Of a stretch of DNA of 40,695 nt, positions 26,547 through 35,898 are shown in pieces; position 1 is the stretch's first letter; each line of letters starts with the position of its first letter. Under the pieces are notes generated by a model. The model saw nothing but the letters and a program-made list of their open reading frames with translations. It had not been told where the DNA came from and made no database searches. The position numbers and the translations under genes are program-made. The DNA is taken from positions 1-40,695 of the forward strand of contig LXQE01000167.1 in NCBI GenBank assembly GCA_003326195.1, given 5' to 3'. This DNA comes from Nostoc punctiforme NIES-2108. GTDB lineage: Bacteria > Cyanobacteriota > Cyanobacteriia > Cyanobacteriales > Nostocaceae.

Positions 26547-26708
26547 AAGCTAACCATTACACTTTTGCTGATTCTAACTGCCAATTTGGTAATTCATGCT
26601 CATCGCATACACAAGTCACTCATATCACCAACCTGTATTTAAGCCTAGAACAAACACTCACCTGTCAAAGTATGGATGTAGTGATTCAAACAATTTGCGA
26701 GGGAGTCG

Positions 26709-26903
26709 ATGTTATCCAAGAAATTTCCTTCAAGAGATGAAGTGCTGGCTGTTGTAACGCTGATTATGGTGATTGGTTCTCTCACTCTGGCAGTTATCGA
26801 TGAGAAGAGTCGCCCTCCATTTCTAGATTTAACAAAATTTGCTGTCGGTACATATATTGGATTGTTGATACCTCGGTCAAGGTCAAGCGATCGCGATGTC
26901 TAA
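26709..26903 (+). CDS. Small one- to two-helix membrane protein divergent from the NACHT gene
   Basis: The 64-residue product has a basic, soluble start (LSKKFPSRDE), a clear membrane helix (about 12-28, VLAVVTLIMVIGSLTLAV), an aromatic/proline linker (EKSRPPFLDL) and a second apolar stretch (TKFAVGTYIGLLIP). A GAGGGAG ribosome site lies just before the ATG, supporting translation. I recognise no named family. The last residues (about SDRDV) and the TAA lie at the edge of an interspersed repeat (26893-26922), so the native C-terminus may have been altered. Its place 162 bases from, and divergent to, a NACHT gene makes it a possible partner. Confidence 0.65.
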   Translation: MLSKKFPSRDEVLAVVTLIMVIGSLTLAVIDEKSRPPFLDLTKFAVGTYIGLLIPRSRSSDRDV

Positions 26904-26922
26904 GACGGGCTATGCCTACGCA
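26893..26922. repeat. Diverged interspersed repeat at a gene end
   Basis: GCGATGTCTAAGACGGGCTA continuing TGCCTACGCA matches, in reverse orientation and with changes, the repeat at 1171-1206. It contains the stop codon of the preceding small gene. Confidence 0.65.
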
Positions 26923-27259
26923 ACTAGCCAATGACAATCCTAAATATATTTCTAAGAGACAAGATCCCCGACAAGTTTTACGAAGTCAGGGATCTGTAAC
27001 TTTCAATTCTCACAAATCAAAAAAGAATGTTTTCTTCTCAGACAACACAAAAAAATAACAAAAGCCTCCTGGAGAGTTTCATTTTTCTCCGAAGACAGTA
27101 AAACTTTTTCATGCAATAAGAAAAATTGACTGATAGTATTGTAAATTTTTGTAAATTTGATGTCTTCAAGACTAGAAACCTGATATCTAGATAGCTAAAC
27201 TAACAAACAGTGCATCTGTACTGTTATTTATTAAAAGTAGATGTGGCGCTATAGCCTGA
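26904..27259. other. Intergenic region before sbcC
   Basis: The 356 bases contain the repeat above, and a hairpin (AGATCCCCGAC at 26962-26972 with GTCAGGGATCT at 26985-26995, one mismatch) of the kind scattered in Nostoc genomes. The rest is A/T-rich and should include the sbcC promoter. Confidence 0.6.
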
Positions 27260-30200
27260 ATGATCCCAGTACAACTTATCCTCAAAAACTTTCTCAGTTA
27301 CCGTGATGCAACTTTAGATTTTGGCGGTTTGCATACGGCTTGTATTTGTGGTTCCAATGGTGCGGGTAAATCTTCTCTTTTAGAAGCAATCACTTGGGCA
27401 ATTTGGGGTGAAAGCCGTGCCACTGTTGAAGATGATGTCATCTATTCTGGTGCAAAAGAAGTTCGGGTTGATTTTACTTTCCAAAGTAACCAGCAAAAAT
27501 ATCGGGTGATTCGTACCCGAATTCGGGGAGGTACTAGCGTTCTTGAATTTCAAATAGAAATACCATCTGGGTTTCGCTCACTCACTGGCAAAGGGGTAAG
27601 AGCAACCCAAGATTTGATTTTAGAACATATCAAGCTCGATTACGATACATTTATTAATTCTGCCTACTTACGTCAAGGTCGTGCAGATGAATTCATGCTC
27701 AAGCGTCCCAATGAACGCAAAGAAATTTTAGCGGAGTTGTTAAAACTCAATCAGTATGATGATTTAGAAGAACGAGCAAAGGAATCTTCTCGTCAGTTCA
27801 AAGCACGGGCAGTAGAGTTAGAGCGGTCTTTGGAGTCGATAAAAATTCAGCTGCAACAACGCGAAATCACCCAAGCGCAAAGAGTGGAGTTAGAAGCCGA
27901 ACTCAACCAACTGCAACAGGTGCAAGCTTTTGATAATATTCAATTGCAAAGTTTACAAGTTGTCCAGCACCAGCGCCAAAATTGGGAACAACAACTTAAT
28001 TTTATAAAGCAGCAATACCAAAATCTTACCCAAGATTGCGATCGCCTCCAACAAGAAGAATCAGCTATTAGCTCTCAGCTATCAGATTTAGAAAAAATAT
28101 TACACCAAGAAGCTGAGATTAAAGCTGGATACGCCCAATATCAAAGTCTCCAATCTCAAGAAGAAGCCTTTGCTGTCAAATTTGAAGAATACACCCGCGC
28201 CCAACAGAATCGCCAACAAAAGCAACAACAGCTTACCAAACAAATTCACGAAATCGAACGGCAACTACAACAAGCCCAAGCGCAGCTGGAAGCTTTGCAG
28301 CAACAAGAGCGAGACATTCAACAAACTCTCACCAAATCGGGTGAAGTAGAAGCTGCTTTGTCACAACTAACTGCAGCCCGTCACCATGTTGCTCGTCTAG
28401 ATCAACTGCAAATGCAAGTGACTCCCTTGTTACAACAACGAGCAACTTTACAAAGCCAACTCGATCGCACTCATGCTGGTTTAGTAGCGCGGCTCGAACA
28501 ACTCCAAAGTACTGAAAACCAATTGCAACGCCAGCACGGCCGCCAACCGCAACTACAACAAGCGGTGATGGATGTGGCAATCCAGATTGAGGAACTGGAG
28601 AAAAAGCGGGTTTATCTGCAACGAGTCCAAGAAAAAGGGCAAGAAAGGCGGCATTTTATCGAACGTCTGCAAGCTCATCAACGGGATTATGAAAAACTGC
28701 TGGGAGAATTAGAGCAAAAATTGCAAATGCTCCAAAATCCTGAAGCACTTTGTCCATTATGTGAGCGTCCTTTAGACGAACATCACTGGAGTCGAGTGGT
28801 GGAAAAAACCCAAAGTGAGTTAGAGGATACTCAAGGGCAGTTTTGGGTAGTGCGAGAACAAATGGCTGTGTCTGACCGAGAAATTCAGGTACTTAGGCAG
28901 GAATATCGCGATATATCCCAACAATTGGCGGGTTACGATGGTTTACGCGAACAACGGGGACAGTTGGCAGCCCAGTTAGAAGCGACAACTGATGTGCAAC
29001 AACAGTTACAACAAATTGCTGCCGAAAAACAGCATTTAGAGCGATCGCTCCAAGCAGGTGATTACGCTCCCGATAAACAAGCCGAACTCCGGCAGCTAGA
29101 CCAATATCTGCAACAAGTTAATTATAGTGAACAAGATCATGCCCTGGCTCGGAGTGAAGTTGAGCGGTGGCGATGGGCAGAAATTAAACAAGGGCAAATT
29201 AAAGATGCAACTAAGCGACAAGCGCAACTATTAGCCCGAAAACCAGAACTCCAATCCCAAATTGCCCAATTACAAGCCAGAATTCAGCAGGATCAGATTG
29301 ATTCTGAATGTGCTAAACAAATCGCGGCTCTTGAGCGTCATATTACTGAAATTGGCTACAGTTCCGAGCAGCACAACAATCTGCGTATAGCTGCAAAGAA
29401 AGCTCAATCTTGGCATTTGCGGTATCAACAACTGCTATCAGCCCAGCAGCAGTATCCCCAACTCCAGACGAGATTGCAAGAGTTAGAGGAATCCAGAAGC
29501 GCCAGATTAACCGAGCGGCAAAAACTCGGCGGACAAATCGAAAGCATTATTCAGCAACTACAAGCAACAGCTAACCCATCTGCCCAAATTCAAGCTTTAG
29601 AGCAGCAGCTAGCAATACGCAGACGGCAACTTGATGAGCAAATTACAAAGTTAGGGCGTTTAGAACAACTGGCGCATCAACTCGAAACGCTACAAATTCA
29701 GTATGAACAACAGCAGCAGCAATTACAATCTTGCAAGCAGGAATATCGGGTTTATCAGGAATTGGCGCAAGCTTTTGGTAAAAATGGTATCCAAGCACTG
29801 ATGATTGAAAATGTCTTACCCCAACTGGAAGCCGAGACAAATCAACTACTTTCGCGGTTGAGTGGTAATCAGTTTCATGTACAATTTATTACTCAAAAAG
29901 CTGGGCGCAGTGCTAAATCAACCAAGAAAAACGTCAAGCTGATAGACACCTTAGATATTTTAATCGCTGATTCTAGAGGAACACGAGCTTATGAAACTTA
30001 CTCTGGCGGAGAAGCCTTTAGAATTAACTTTGCCATTCGTTTAGCTTTGGCGAAATTATTAGCGCAACGGGCGGGGGCGGCGTTGCAATTGTTGATTGTG
30101 GATGAAGGTTTTGGTACACAGGATGCTGAAGGATGCGATCGCTTGATTGCCGCGATTAATGCGATCTCCTCCGATTTTGCCTGCATCCTCACCGTTACCC

Positions 30201-30286
30201 ACATGCCCCACCTCAAAGAAGCCTTCCAAGCCCGGATTGAAGTCAATAAAACTCAGGAAGGTTCGCAGTTGAGCTTGTCAATTTAA
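27260..30286 (+). CDS. sbcC: SbcC/Rad50-type exonuclease ATPase subunit
   Basis: The 1008-residue product has an N-terminal ABC half with P-loop CGSNGAGKSSLLEAI (about 31-45), and long glutamine-rich coiled coils. The zinc hook CPLC lies at 498-501. The C-terminal half has the signature YSGGEAFRINFAIRLAL and Walker B LLIVDEGFGTQDAEG. SbcC pairs with the nuclease SbcD to open hairpins and process DNA ends. No sbcD is near, so the partner must be elsewhere. The stop codon overlaps that of the convergent peptidoglycan-binding gene within a shared TTAA. Confidence 0.96.
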   Translation: MIPVQLILKNFLSYRDATLDFGGLHTACICGSNGAGKSSLLEAITWAIWGESRATVEDDVIYSGAKEVRVDFTFQSNQQKYRVIRTRIRGGTSVLEFQIEIPSGFRSLTGKGVRATQDLILEHIKLDYDTFINSAYLRQGRADEFMLKRPNERKEILAELLKLNQYDDLEERAKESSRQFKARAVELERSLESIKIQLQQREITQAQRVELEAELNQLQQVQAFDNIQLQSLQVVQHQRQNWEQQLNFIKQQYQNLTQDCDRLQQEESAISSQLSDLEKILHQEAEIKAGYAQYQSLQSQEEAFAVKFEEYTRAQQNRQQKQQQLTKQIHEIERQLQQAQAQLEALQQQERDIQQTLTKSGEVEAALSQLTAARHHVARLDQLQMQVTPLLQQRATLQSQLDRTHAGLVARLEQLQSTENQLQRQHGRQPQLQQAVMDVAIQIEELEKKRVYLQRVQEKGQERRHFIERLQAHQRDYEKLLGELEQKLQMLQNPEALCPLCERPLDEHHWSRVVEKTQSELEDTQGQFWVVREQMAVSDREIQVLRQEYRDISQQLAGYDGLREQRGQLAAQLEATTDVQQQLQQIAAEKQHLERSLQAGDYAPDKQAELRQLDQYLQQVNYSEQDHALARSEVERWRWAEIKQGQIKDATKRQAQLLARKPELQSQIAQLQARIQQDQIDSECAKQIAALERHITEIGYSSEQHNNLRIAAKKAQSWHLRYQQLLSAQQQYPQLQTRLQELEESRSARLTERQKLGGQIESIIQQLQATANPSAQIQALEQQLAIRRRQLDEQITKLGRLEQLAHQLETLQIQYEQQQQQLQSCKQEYRVYQELAQAFGKNGIQALMIENVLPQLEAETNQLLSRLSGNQFHVQFITQKAGRSAKSTKKNVKLIDTLDILIADSRGTRAYETYSGGEAFRINFAIRLALAKLLAQRAGAALQLLIVDEGFGTQDAEGCDRLIAAINAISSDFACILTVTHMPHLKEAFQARIEVNKTQEGSQLSLSI

Positions 30287-31704
30287 TTGTATTTTACCCG
30301 TGCATCCAGACCTAATGAGCGGAGCTTTTTCGTTAGCGTTTCTGCTTGGGCGCGATCGCTAAATGCTCCAGCATTCACATAATCCCCTAGATTGGATTGC
30401 TCTGTGACAGCGTTGGGTATATATTGTTGCACTTTACTCAGAGTATCATTACTAGAAATTGGAATTATTACTCTGTAAGGATTATTAGCAACTAATGTAT
30501 TGCCATTGGTAACAGGTACTACATAGTCATTGGCAGGAGGTAAGGCATAGCGATTAGTTTCAGCTAATACATAACCATTATTTTGAGTATAATTGCCCCC
30601 ATTTGAACCATTTAACCCCAATGCTTCCCAAGTTTGCCAATCTACATTTCCAGTAGAATTAATTCGAGAATGTTGCTGGAATGCAATCACAGATTGTCTG
30701 GTGTAATCGTTGAAAACTCCATCAGGATTAGTATTAGAGAAACCCAACTGCGCCAAACGCTCTTGAACTAATGTGACATTTTCTCCGCGATCGCCTACAG
30801 TTAGATAATTTCTACCTGGTTGTTGAATACCACCTGTAGAGACTCTACGCACTGAGTCCAAAACTTGGGCATTAGCAATGCCATCAACAGGTAGTCCATT
30901 ATTTCGCTGGAATGCAATTACAGCTTCTCTAGTCATTGGGCCAACATTCCCAGTGGCATCAGTATTTAAATAACCTAGCTGCCGCAAACGCACTTGGAGT
31001 TCTCTGACTTGTTGAGTGGAAAGACTCGATCTTCCTGGAGTCGGAGAGGAACCCATTAGTGCGTTCCAAGTTTGTCGATTCACAATCCCGTTAGCAGTTA
31101 TGCGATAACTTCGCTGGAATGCAATTACAGCATCTTTAGTAATTCGTCCAAAATTCCCAGTGGGATTAGTATTAAAGTAGCCTAACTGCCGTAGACGTTG
31201 TTGTAATCTTGTGACGGCTGCACCAGTTTTGCCTTGAGAAAGAGTAGGATATTGACCAACTGGCGCTTGCGATGCGCCACCGATATTTCTACTAGAACTT
31301 CTACTTTGACACGCTCGTTGCAAGGCTCGTTGAGTACTAATACCCACAACTCCATCAGCCGATATTCTATTGGCTTGCTGGAATTTGATCACAGCATTTT
31401 GAGTCAAGCTAGCAAACTTACCTGTCACCGGGCCGTTAAAATAGCCTAACTTTTTTAAACATCTCTGGCTACTGCTAACTTCAGACCCATTACTTCCTAT
31501 TTTCTGAAGTGCTAAAGCTTCTCCAGCAATACTCAGAAGACCCGTAATTAGACCCACAGACAAAAGACGGATTGCAGCACCAGTAGATAACTTTTTCCAA
31601 TTTAAAAATTTAAAATTAACTACGATAGGAACAACCTTGATGCTTTCGGATGCCTCGTAGACTGAGGCAAGCTTGATTAAATGGCTAGCTACCCCTGTTT
31701 TCAC
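30283..31704 (-). CDS. Peptidoglycan-binding protein with four PG-binding domains and a SPOR-like end
   Basis: The 473-residue product has an N-terminal region with a hydrophobic segment (about 44-65, LLSVGLITGLLSIAGEALA) consistent with a delayed signal or anchor. Four PG_binding_1 domains follow (about 78-130, 160-212, 228-282 and 300-352). Each has LKKLGYFN or LRQLGYLN openings and VIAFQ near the end. The C-terminus (about 405-473) resembles a SPOR domain (LGDYVNAGAFSDRAQAETLTKKLRSLG). Both domain types bind cell-wall glycan, so a role in the envelope or division is expected. No hydrolase domain is seen. It is convergent with sbcC. Confidence 0.9.
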   Translation of the reverse strand: MKTGVASHLIKLASVYEASESIKVVPIVVNFKFLNWKKLSTGAAIRLLSVGLITGLLSIAGEALALQKIGSNGSEVSSSQRCLKKLGYFNGPVTGKFASLTQNAVIKFQQANRISADGVVGISTQRALQRACQSRSSSRNIGGASQAPVGQYPTLSQGKTGAAVTRLQQRLRQLGYFNTNPTGNFGRITKDAVIAFQRSYRITANGIVNRQTWNALMGSSPTPGRSSLSTQQVRELQVRLRQLGYLNTDATGNVGPMTREAVIAFQRNNGLPVDGIANAQVLDSVRRVSTGGIQQPGRNYLTVGDRGENVTLVQERLAQLGFSNTNPDGVFNDYTRQSVIAFQQHSRINSTGNVDWQTWEALGLNGSNGGNYTQNNGYVLAETNRYALPPANDYVVPVTNGNTLVANNPYRVIIPISSNDTLSKVQQYIPNAVTEQSNLGDYVNAGAFSDRAQAETLTKKLRSLGLDARVKYN

Positions 31705-31871
31705 TTGCTTTTTTCAAGTTAATGACTATAAAAAAGTATACCACTTACTATGTGTAATAATTACTTTTCGTATGATTATTTACAAGTAAGTGTCCTAGGG
31801 AGTGGGGGACAAGGGGATAAACAAAACTCAGCAATGGCTCAACCCTAGCTATCCGCTAACAGCACTCTTTT

Positions 31872-31907
31872 GCCCAATGCCCAATGCCCTATACCCCATG
31901 CCCTATA
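31872..31907. repeat. GCCCAAT-family heptamer repeat, diverged
   Basis: Two perfect GCCCAAT units are followed by GCCCTAT and ACCCCAT variants. It lies just beyond the stop of the SH3-domain gene and is related to the array at 338-425. Confidence 0.85.
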
Positions 31908-31908
31908 A

Positions 31909-32418
31909 CTATTGTCCATCAACTTTTTCAGTATTACCTGCTTTCACCCAACCTTCTTGTTCGCTACCTTCCAAACGGATCTTTTGCCAAGCTTTATCCT
32001 CACTTTCTGACAAAATAATAATTTTTTGATTAAAACCAACTCCACCAATCTTTTCAGCTTCTTGATTTGGTTGCGATCGCAAACTCAAGCCTTCGGCCCA
32101 ATTAACACGCCCTCGGTAAGCTCCTGCTGGTAATGGTTTGGATGATGGGGTAGCCTTTGGTGATTCTGTAGGAGTAGAGGTTGAGCTTGGAGACGATTGA
32201 GTAGATGTCCCAGGTGTAAGAGCGGGCTTACCTCCTCCAGGCTCAGTTTTTTTAGGAGCTTGGGCTTTCACCGAAGGACTATCATTGGAATAAATGGGTT
32301 TGGCAGGGGCTATGCCAGTACGATTCATAAAATAAAGCGCAATTGCAGCACCGCCACCTATTAGCACTGCGATCGCTAAGAAAAACCCCAGTATAAACTT
32401 TGTTAAGCCAGAAAACAT
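31909..32418 (-). CDS. Membrane-anchored SH3-domain protein
   Basis: The product is 169 residues from the ATG at 32418, chosen because it has AGG eight bases upstream and starts directly at the membrane anchor; the open frame extends to 32481. A single membrane helix (about 5-30, LTKFILGFFLAIAVLIGGGA) is followed by a Pro/Ser/Thr-rich linker (about 40-100). A bacterial SH3 domain ends the protein (about 103-165, GRVNWAEGLSLRSQP and EQEGWVKAG). Such domains bind cell-wall peptides, so a periplasmic cell-wall role is likely. Confidence 0.85.
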   Translation of the reverse strand: MFSGLTKFILGFFLAIAVLIGGGAAIALYFMNRTGIAPAKPIYSNDSPSVKAQAPKKTEPGGGKPALTPGTSTQSSPSSTSTPTESPKATPSSKPLPAGAYRGRVNWAEGLSLRSQPNQEAEKIGGVGFNQKIIILSESEDKAWQKIRLEGSEQEGWVKAGNTEKVDGQ

Positions 32419-32808
32419 AATTAAAACCTGATTATCAAGAGTCAAGGATGAAGGTGAGCCAGTGGTGCGTATTTTCCCCATTGAGGAGAGTGCTGTTTAA
32501 CTGGCTCTCAAGGGTTATACCATTTTGGATTTTAGATTTTAGATTTTGGATTGTGAAATATCCATTGGATAAGTGTTTCAGTTTTCCATCTGTCGCAATC
32601 ATTTTTCAAATTGGTATTATGAGTAGAGAAGTAAGTAACCCATCAGTATAAGAATCAATAGTCCATAATAATTCATCATTAACTATTGACTTTTGACTAA
32701 CTGATTATTGTAGCTATGCTGAATAGACATCTGGTGAAATTAAATATGCGTTATCTAAAACCTTTGTAGCGACGTAGGAGTACTACGTCTCTACATTTAT
32801 TTTTGGGT
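32419..32808. other. Intergenic region with repeats and hairpin
   Basis: About 390 bases contain a GATTTTA/GATTTTG heptamer array (about 32523-32553) and a perfect 7-bp hairpin (GACGTAG 32771-32777, CTACGTC 32783-32789) after the ycf46 stop. No gene is seen. Confidence 0.6.
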
Positions 32809-34320
32809 TCACGTAGTGCGCCGGAGGCGTTCGCTCAAAGGACTGTGTTTAGATGCTAAACGCGCTCTCCCAGCAGCAGCCCATTCTTGGAGTTGCTGAA
32901 TTTGCTCTACGGCAGTTCGTGCTAAGGGGATGATCTGACTAGCTGCTTCTAAAATGTCGTCGGTAGCAAAGTCGCGGTTTTGGCTAAATCCAATATGCAT
33001 TGCTTCAATTAAAGTTTGCTCAATCTCTGCCCCAGAAAAATCGGGGGTCTCATAAGCTAGCCTATCGATGTCATAACTTTTCAAGTTATGGGGGCGCAGT
33101 CGGGATAAATGAACATCATAAATTGCTTTTCTCTCTTCTTGGGTGGGCAATCCCACAAAGAAAATTTCATCAAATCGCCCTTTACGGAGCATTTCCGGTG
33201 GTAAGGCTTGAATATCGTTGGCAGTGGCGACGACAAACACGGGTGAGCTTTTTTCGGCTAGCCAGTTAATAAAAGTACCAAACACACGGCTAGCTGTTCC
33301 GGCATCACCTTTACTACCAAGTCCGGCAAAGGCTTTATCTATTTCATCAATCCACAAAATACAGGGAGCGAGAGCTTCAGCTACTTGGATCATTTGGCGA
33401 GTCCGAGATTCTGATTCACCCACCAAACCACCAAATAACCTTCCCACATCCAAACGTAGCAGGGGTAAATGCCAGTGATGAGCGATCGCTTTTGCTGTTA
33501 ACGATTTACCAGTTCCCTGGATACCCACCAACATTAAACCACGGGGGTGCGGTAATCCGTACTGTCGCGCCTTATCAGTAAATGAGCCTCCCCGACGGAT
33601 TAGCCAGTCTTTCAGGTTATCGAGTCCGCCTATATCAGAAATTTGCTCAGTGGCGGGGTAGAAGTCCAGGATTTGGGTTTGGCGGATAGTTTGGCGTTTT
33701 TCTTCCAAAACCAGATCCACATCTTCTGGTTGCAATTCACCGTGAGTTGCGATCGCTTTTGCCAAAACCCGGCGAATTCGTTCCATCGAAAGCCCTTGAC
33801 AAGAACGCACCAAGTCATCTAAAACTTGGCCAGAAAGTGAGTTACCAGTACTTTGTAATAAGCGTTCTATCTCAGTTTTAATTTCTGGGGCGGCGGGTAA
33901 GGGAAACTCGACGACTGTCAGAACTTCGGTTAAGTCGTCAGGGATGGCGATGCGTGGTGACAGTAGGACAATATTTTTTGGTTGTGACTTGAGAAGTCTG
34001 GACAGGTTGCGGAGTTTGCGAGCGATCGCTACATCATCTAAAAAGCGATGATAATCTCGTAAAATCAATACCGCAGGTGCGGAAGCTGGTAATTTTTCGA
34101 TGAATTCCAAAGCTTGCAACGGGTTACGTCGCCCAAACCCAACATCATTGGGGTTTCCCTGATAGCCATCGACAAAATCCCATGTATACACTGGGCGATT
34201 ACCCTGGTTGGTTGCTTCTTCCCGGATAGCTGCTTCCACCCGCTCCTCTTCATAAGTGGGAATATAAATCAAAGGGTAGCGGGCACGTAGCAGTAATTTA
34301 AACTCTTCACGGAAGTTCAT
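32809..34320 (-). CDS. ycf46: Ycf46-type AAA ATPase
   Basis: The 503-residue product has an N-terminal domain (about 1-215) opening NFREEFKLLLRARYPLIYI, and a AAA+ domain with P-loop VGIQGTGKSLTAKAIA (about 268-283), Walker B CILWIDEIDKAF and the sensor region FVVATANDIQALPPEMLRKGRFDEIFF. It matches Ycf46, encoded in some algal chloroplast genomes; its Synechocystis counterpart is linked to inorganic carbon use. The final residues (about SERLRRTT) lie in a diverged interspersed repeat (32811-32835), so the native C-terminus may have been replaced. Confidence 0.94.
   Translation of the reverse strand: MNFREEFKLLLRARYPLIYIPTYEEERVEAAIREEATNQGNRPVYTWDFVDGYQGNPNDVGFGRRNPLQALEFIEKLPASAPAVLILRDYHRFLDDVAIARKLRNLSRLLKSQPKNIVLLSPRIAIPDDLTEVLTVVEFPLPAAPEIKTEIERLLQSTGNSLSGQVLDDLVRSCQGLSMERIRRVLAKAIATHGELQPEDVDLVLEEKRQTIRQTQILDFYPATEQISDIGGLDNLKDWLIRRGGSFTDKARQYGLPHPRGLMLVGIQGTGKSLTAKAIAHHWHLPLLRLDVGRLFGGLVGESESRTRQMIQVAEALAPCILWIDEIDKAFAGLGSKGDAGTASRVFGTFINWLAEKSSPVFVVATANDIQALPPEMLRKGRFDEIFFVGLPTQEERKAIYDVHLSRLRPHNLKSYDIDRLAYETPDFSGAEIEQTLIEAMHIGFSQNRDFATDDILEAASQIIPLARTAVEQIQQLQEWAAAGRARLASKHSPLSERLRRTT
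32811..32835. repeat. Diverged interspersed repeat at the ycf46 end
   Basis: ACGTAGTGCGCCGGAGGCG continuing TTCGCT is a relative of the GC-rich palindromic repeat. It supplies the last codons of ycf46. Confidence 0.6.
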
Positions 34321-34697
34321 ATTTAGCTGTGGCTATTAGTTCTTCTTTCATTGTTCAGGTTTGTATCGCCTCTCACAACTAAAAAACCAACCTGACAATT
34401 CAGATCGTGTGGAAAAGCTAACGATTAACCTAACCCCCTCCCCGGTGTCGAGAAGGGGAAAATTCAAAGTCTCTCTCCTAAAAGGAGAGAGATTTAGAGA
34501 GAGGTTTTCCAGATATCTTGAAAAGCCAGAAAAACCTACATCTACCAGTTATCTAGCAGTTTATAGCGGTTGCGAGTGCGATCGCTCTCGTGAAATATTT
34601 TTTACAGCTATTTTCAAAACTAGAAACCCGACTTCTTCAAGAAATCGGGTTCTATATAAATCTCATAAATTAACTGAGTAAAGTACTACCTACGTTA
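34321..34697. other. Intergenic region with two repeat hairpins
   Basis: The 377 bases contain CTCTCTCCT/AGGAGAGAG (34471-34491) and an ACCCGACTTCTT/AAGAAATCGGGT hairpin (about 34622-34653). Both are of common Nostoc repeat types; neither looks like a gene. Confidence 0.65.
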
Positions 34698-35216
34698 CTA
34701 TCCCGGAAGTTGTTTTTTCAGTGCTTCCAGAGAAGCCCAACGGTTATCAACTGGAGTTTCAGGACTATCAGAACTCTCAACAGTACTACTTACGGGAATA
34801 CCTGGGCAATTCCTACTGCACAGTTGCCGTTGTGGTACTGCCAACCACATCTGCTCATACAGCCATTCGTTGGGATAAAAATAACCATCAGGCGGTAAGC
34901 TTTCCAGCAACTCTTCCATAACTACTTCCCTTTCTAAGGGCAAGTCATTTGCCTGATTTGCCGTTTCGTCTAACCAGATGATTTCTTGCGTATCAAGCCC
35001 TAAACGGCGATTGTATTGCTGCAAGCAGCGGTTGCAGGTACAAGTAATAATTGTTTCTGCCTGACTAGATACTTGTAAGTAATTACCATGATGCTGCACG
35101 CGCACGTAGCCGCGAACTGGTGTCAAAGTTTCCAGACCAGGCAGAAATTCATTAACCTGAACTTCCTCTGTCCGCTCTGGGGCTTGAGTTAGCTGCGGAA
35201 TATAAATTGCGTCCAT
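34698..35216 (-). CDS. YceD/DUF177-family protein
   Basis: The 172-residue product has the family's mid-region (CTCNRCLQQY, about 59-68) and a later CSRNCPGI, giving four cysteines that could bind zinc. The final part DNRWASLEALKKQL is the usual C-terminus. YceD homologs act in ribosomal RNA or L32 biogenesis in bacteria and plastids; the exact role here is unknown. In many bacteria rpmF follows directly; it does not here. The gene sits downstream of khpB on the same strand. Confidence 0.92.
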   Translation of the reverse strand: MDAIYIPQLTQAPERTEEVQVNEFLPGLETLTPVRGYVRVQHHGNYLQVSSQAETIITCTCNRCLQQYNRRLGLDTQEIIWLDETANQANDLPLEREVVMEELLESLPPDGYFYPNEWLYEQMWLAVPQRQLCSRNCPGIPVSSTVESSDSPETPVDNRWASLEALKKQLPG

Positions 35217-35357
35217 AGGATTTGTGAGACATCCTCACTAAAATTTATCTTGATTACCAGTAACTATACTGGTATTGAATTTTTATTTTATCCCTTAAAA
35301 ACAAGAGAAATTTTGAAATTATATATGGTTATGAGTTTTCAATTAACTCCAAACTCA

Positions 35358-35385
35358 TAACTCCTAACTCCTAACTCCTAACTCC
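35358..35385. repeat. Heptamer repeat (TAACTCC)4 at the end of khpB
   Basis: Four perfect TAACTCC units run from 35358 to 35385. Read on the minus strand they supply the last codons GGA GTT AGG AGT and the TAG stop of khpB. Confidence 0.95.
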
Positions 35386-35898
35386 TTCCAACGAAGCTGG
35401 ACAGACAACCAGATGACGATGTGGCTCTTTACCGCGACTGAAGGTTTCTAAATCTCCAAATTCCTTTAAGAAGGTATGAACTTGACGCCGTTCAGCAGAA
35501 CTAAGAGATTTGATTTCCACTTCTCTACCAGAAAAGCGCACTTCATCGGCTGCTGCTTCTGCTAATGCGCGAATTTCAGCTTCTCTTTTGACCCGGTAGC
35601 CATTTAACTCAATGGTGTAAGAGGCTTGTTCTTCTGTGGGTTGGCTAAGGTTTAGAACCGAATTTGCCAGATACTGAATCGCGTCTAACACAGAACCATC
35701 AGCACCGATTAATAGCTGGATTTGTTCTGATGTCAAATTGGTTTGGTCAATAGTCAACCAGTAGTTATCTGGTTCTGGAGAATCGCCGTCTTGAGATTGG
35801 GCAGTTTCTAAATGACCCTGAATCTCAGCAGGTATTCCAGTGAGTTCCAGCAGGGTTTTTAACCACTGCTGACCTCGCTGCATCGGAATGTCGCTCAT
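35371..35898 (-). CDS. khpB: KhpB/Jag RNA-binding protein (KH-II and R3H domains)
   Basis: The 175-residue product has a KH-like region (about 40-90, LLIGADGSVLDAIQYLANSVLN) and an R3H domain (about 105-165, REIRALAEAA-like helix, SSAERRQVHTFL and GKEPHRHLVV). Jag/KhpB proteins bind RNA and affect cell elongation. They typically follow yidC, as here. Its ATG overlaps the yidC stop as ATGA. The last four residues (GVRS) and the stop codon are encoded by a heptamer repeat array, so the native end is likely changed. Confidence 0.94.
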   Translation of the reverse strand: MSDIPMQRGQQWLKTLLELTGIPAEIQGHLETAQSQDGDSPEPDNYWLTIDQTNLTSEQIQLLIGADGSVLDAIQYLANSVLNLSQPTEEQASYTIELNGYRVKREAEIRALAEAAADEVRFSGREVEIKSLSSAERRQVHTFLKEFGDLETFSRGKEPHRHLVVCPASLEGVRS

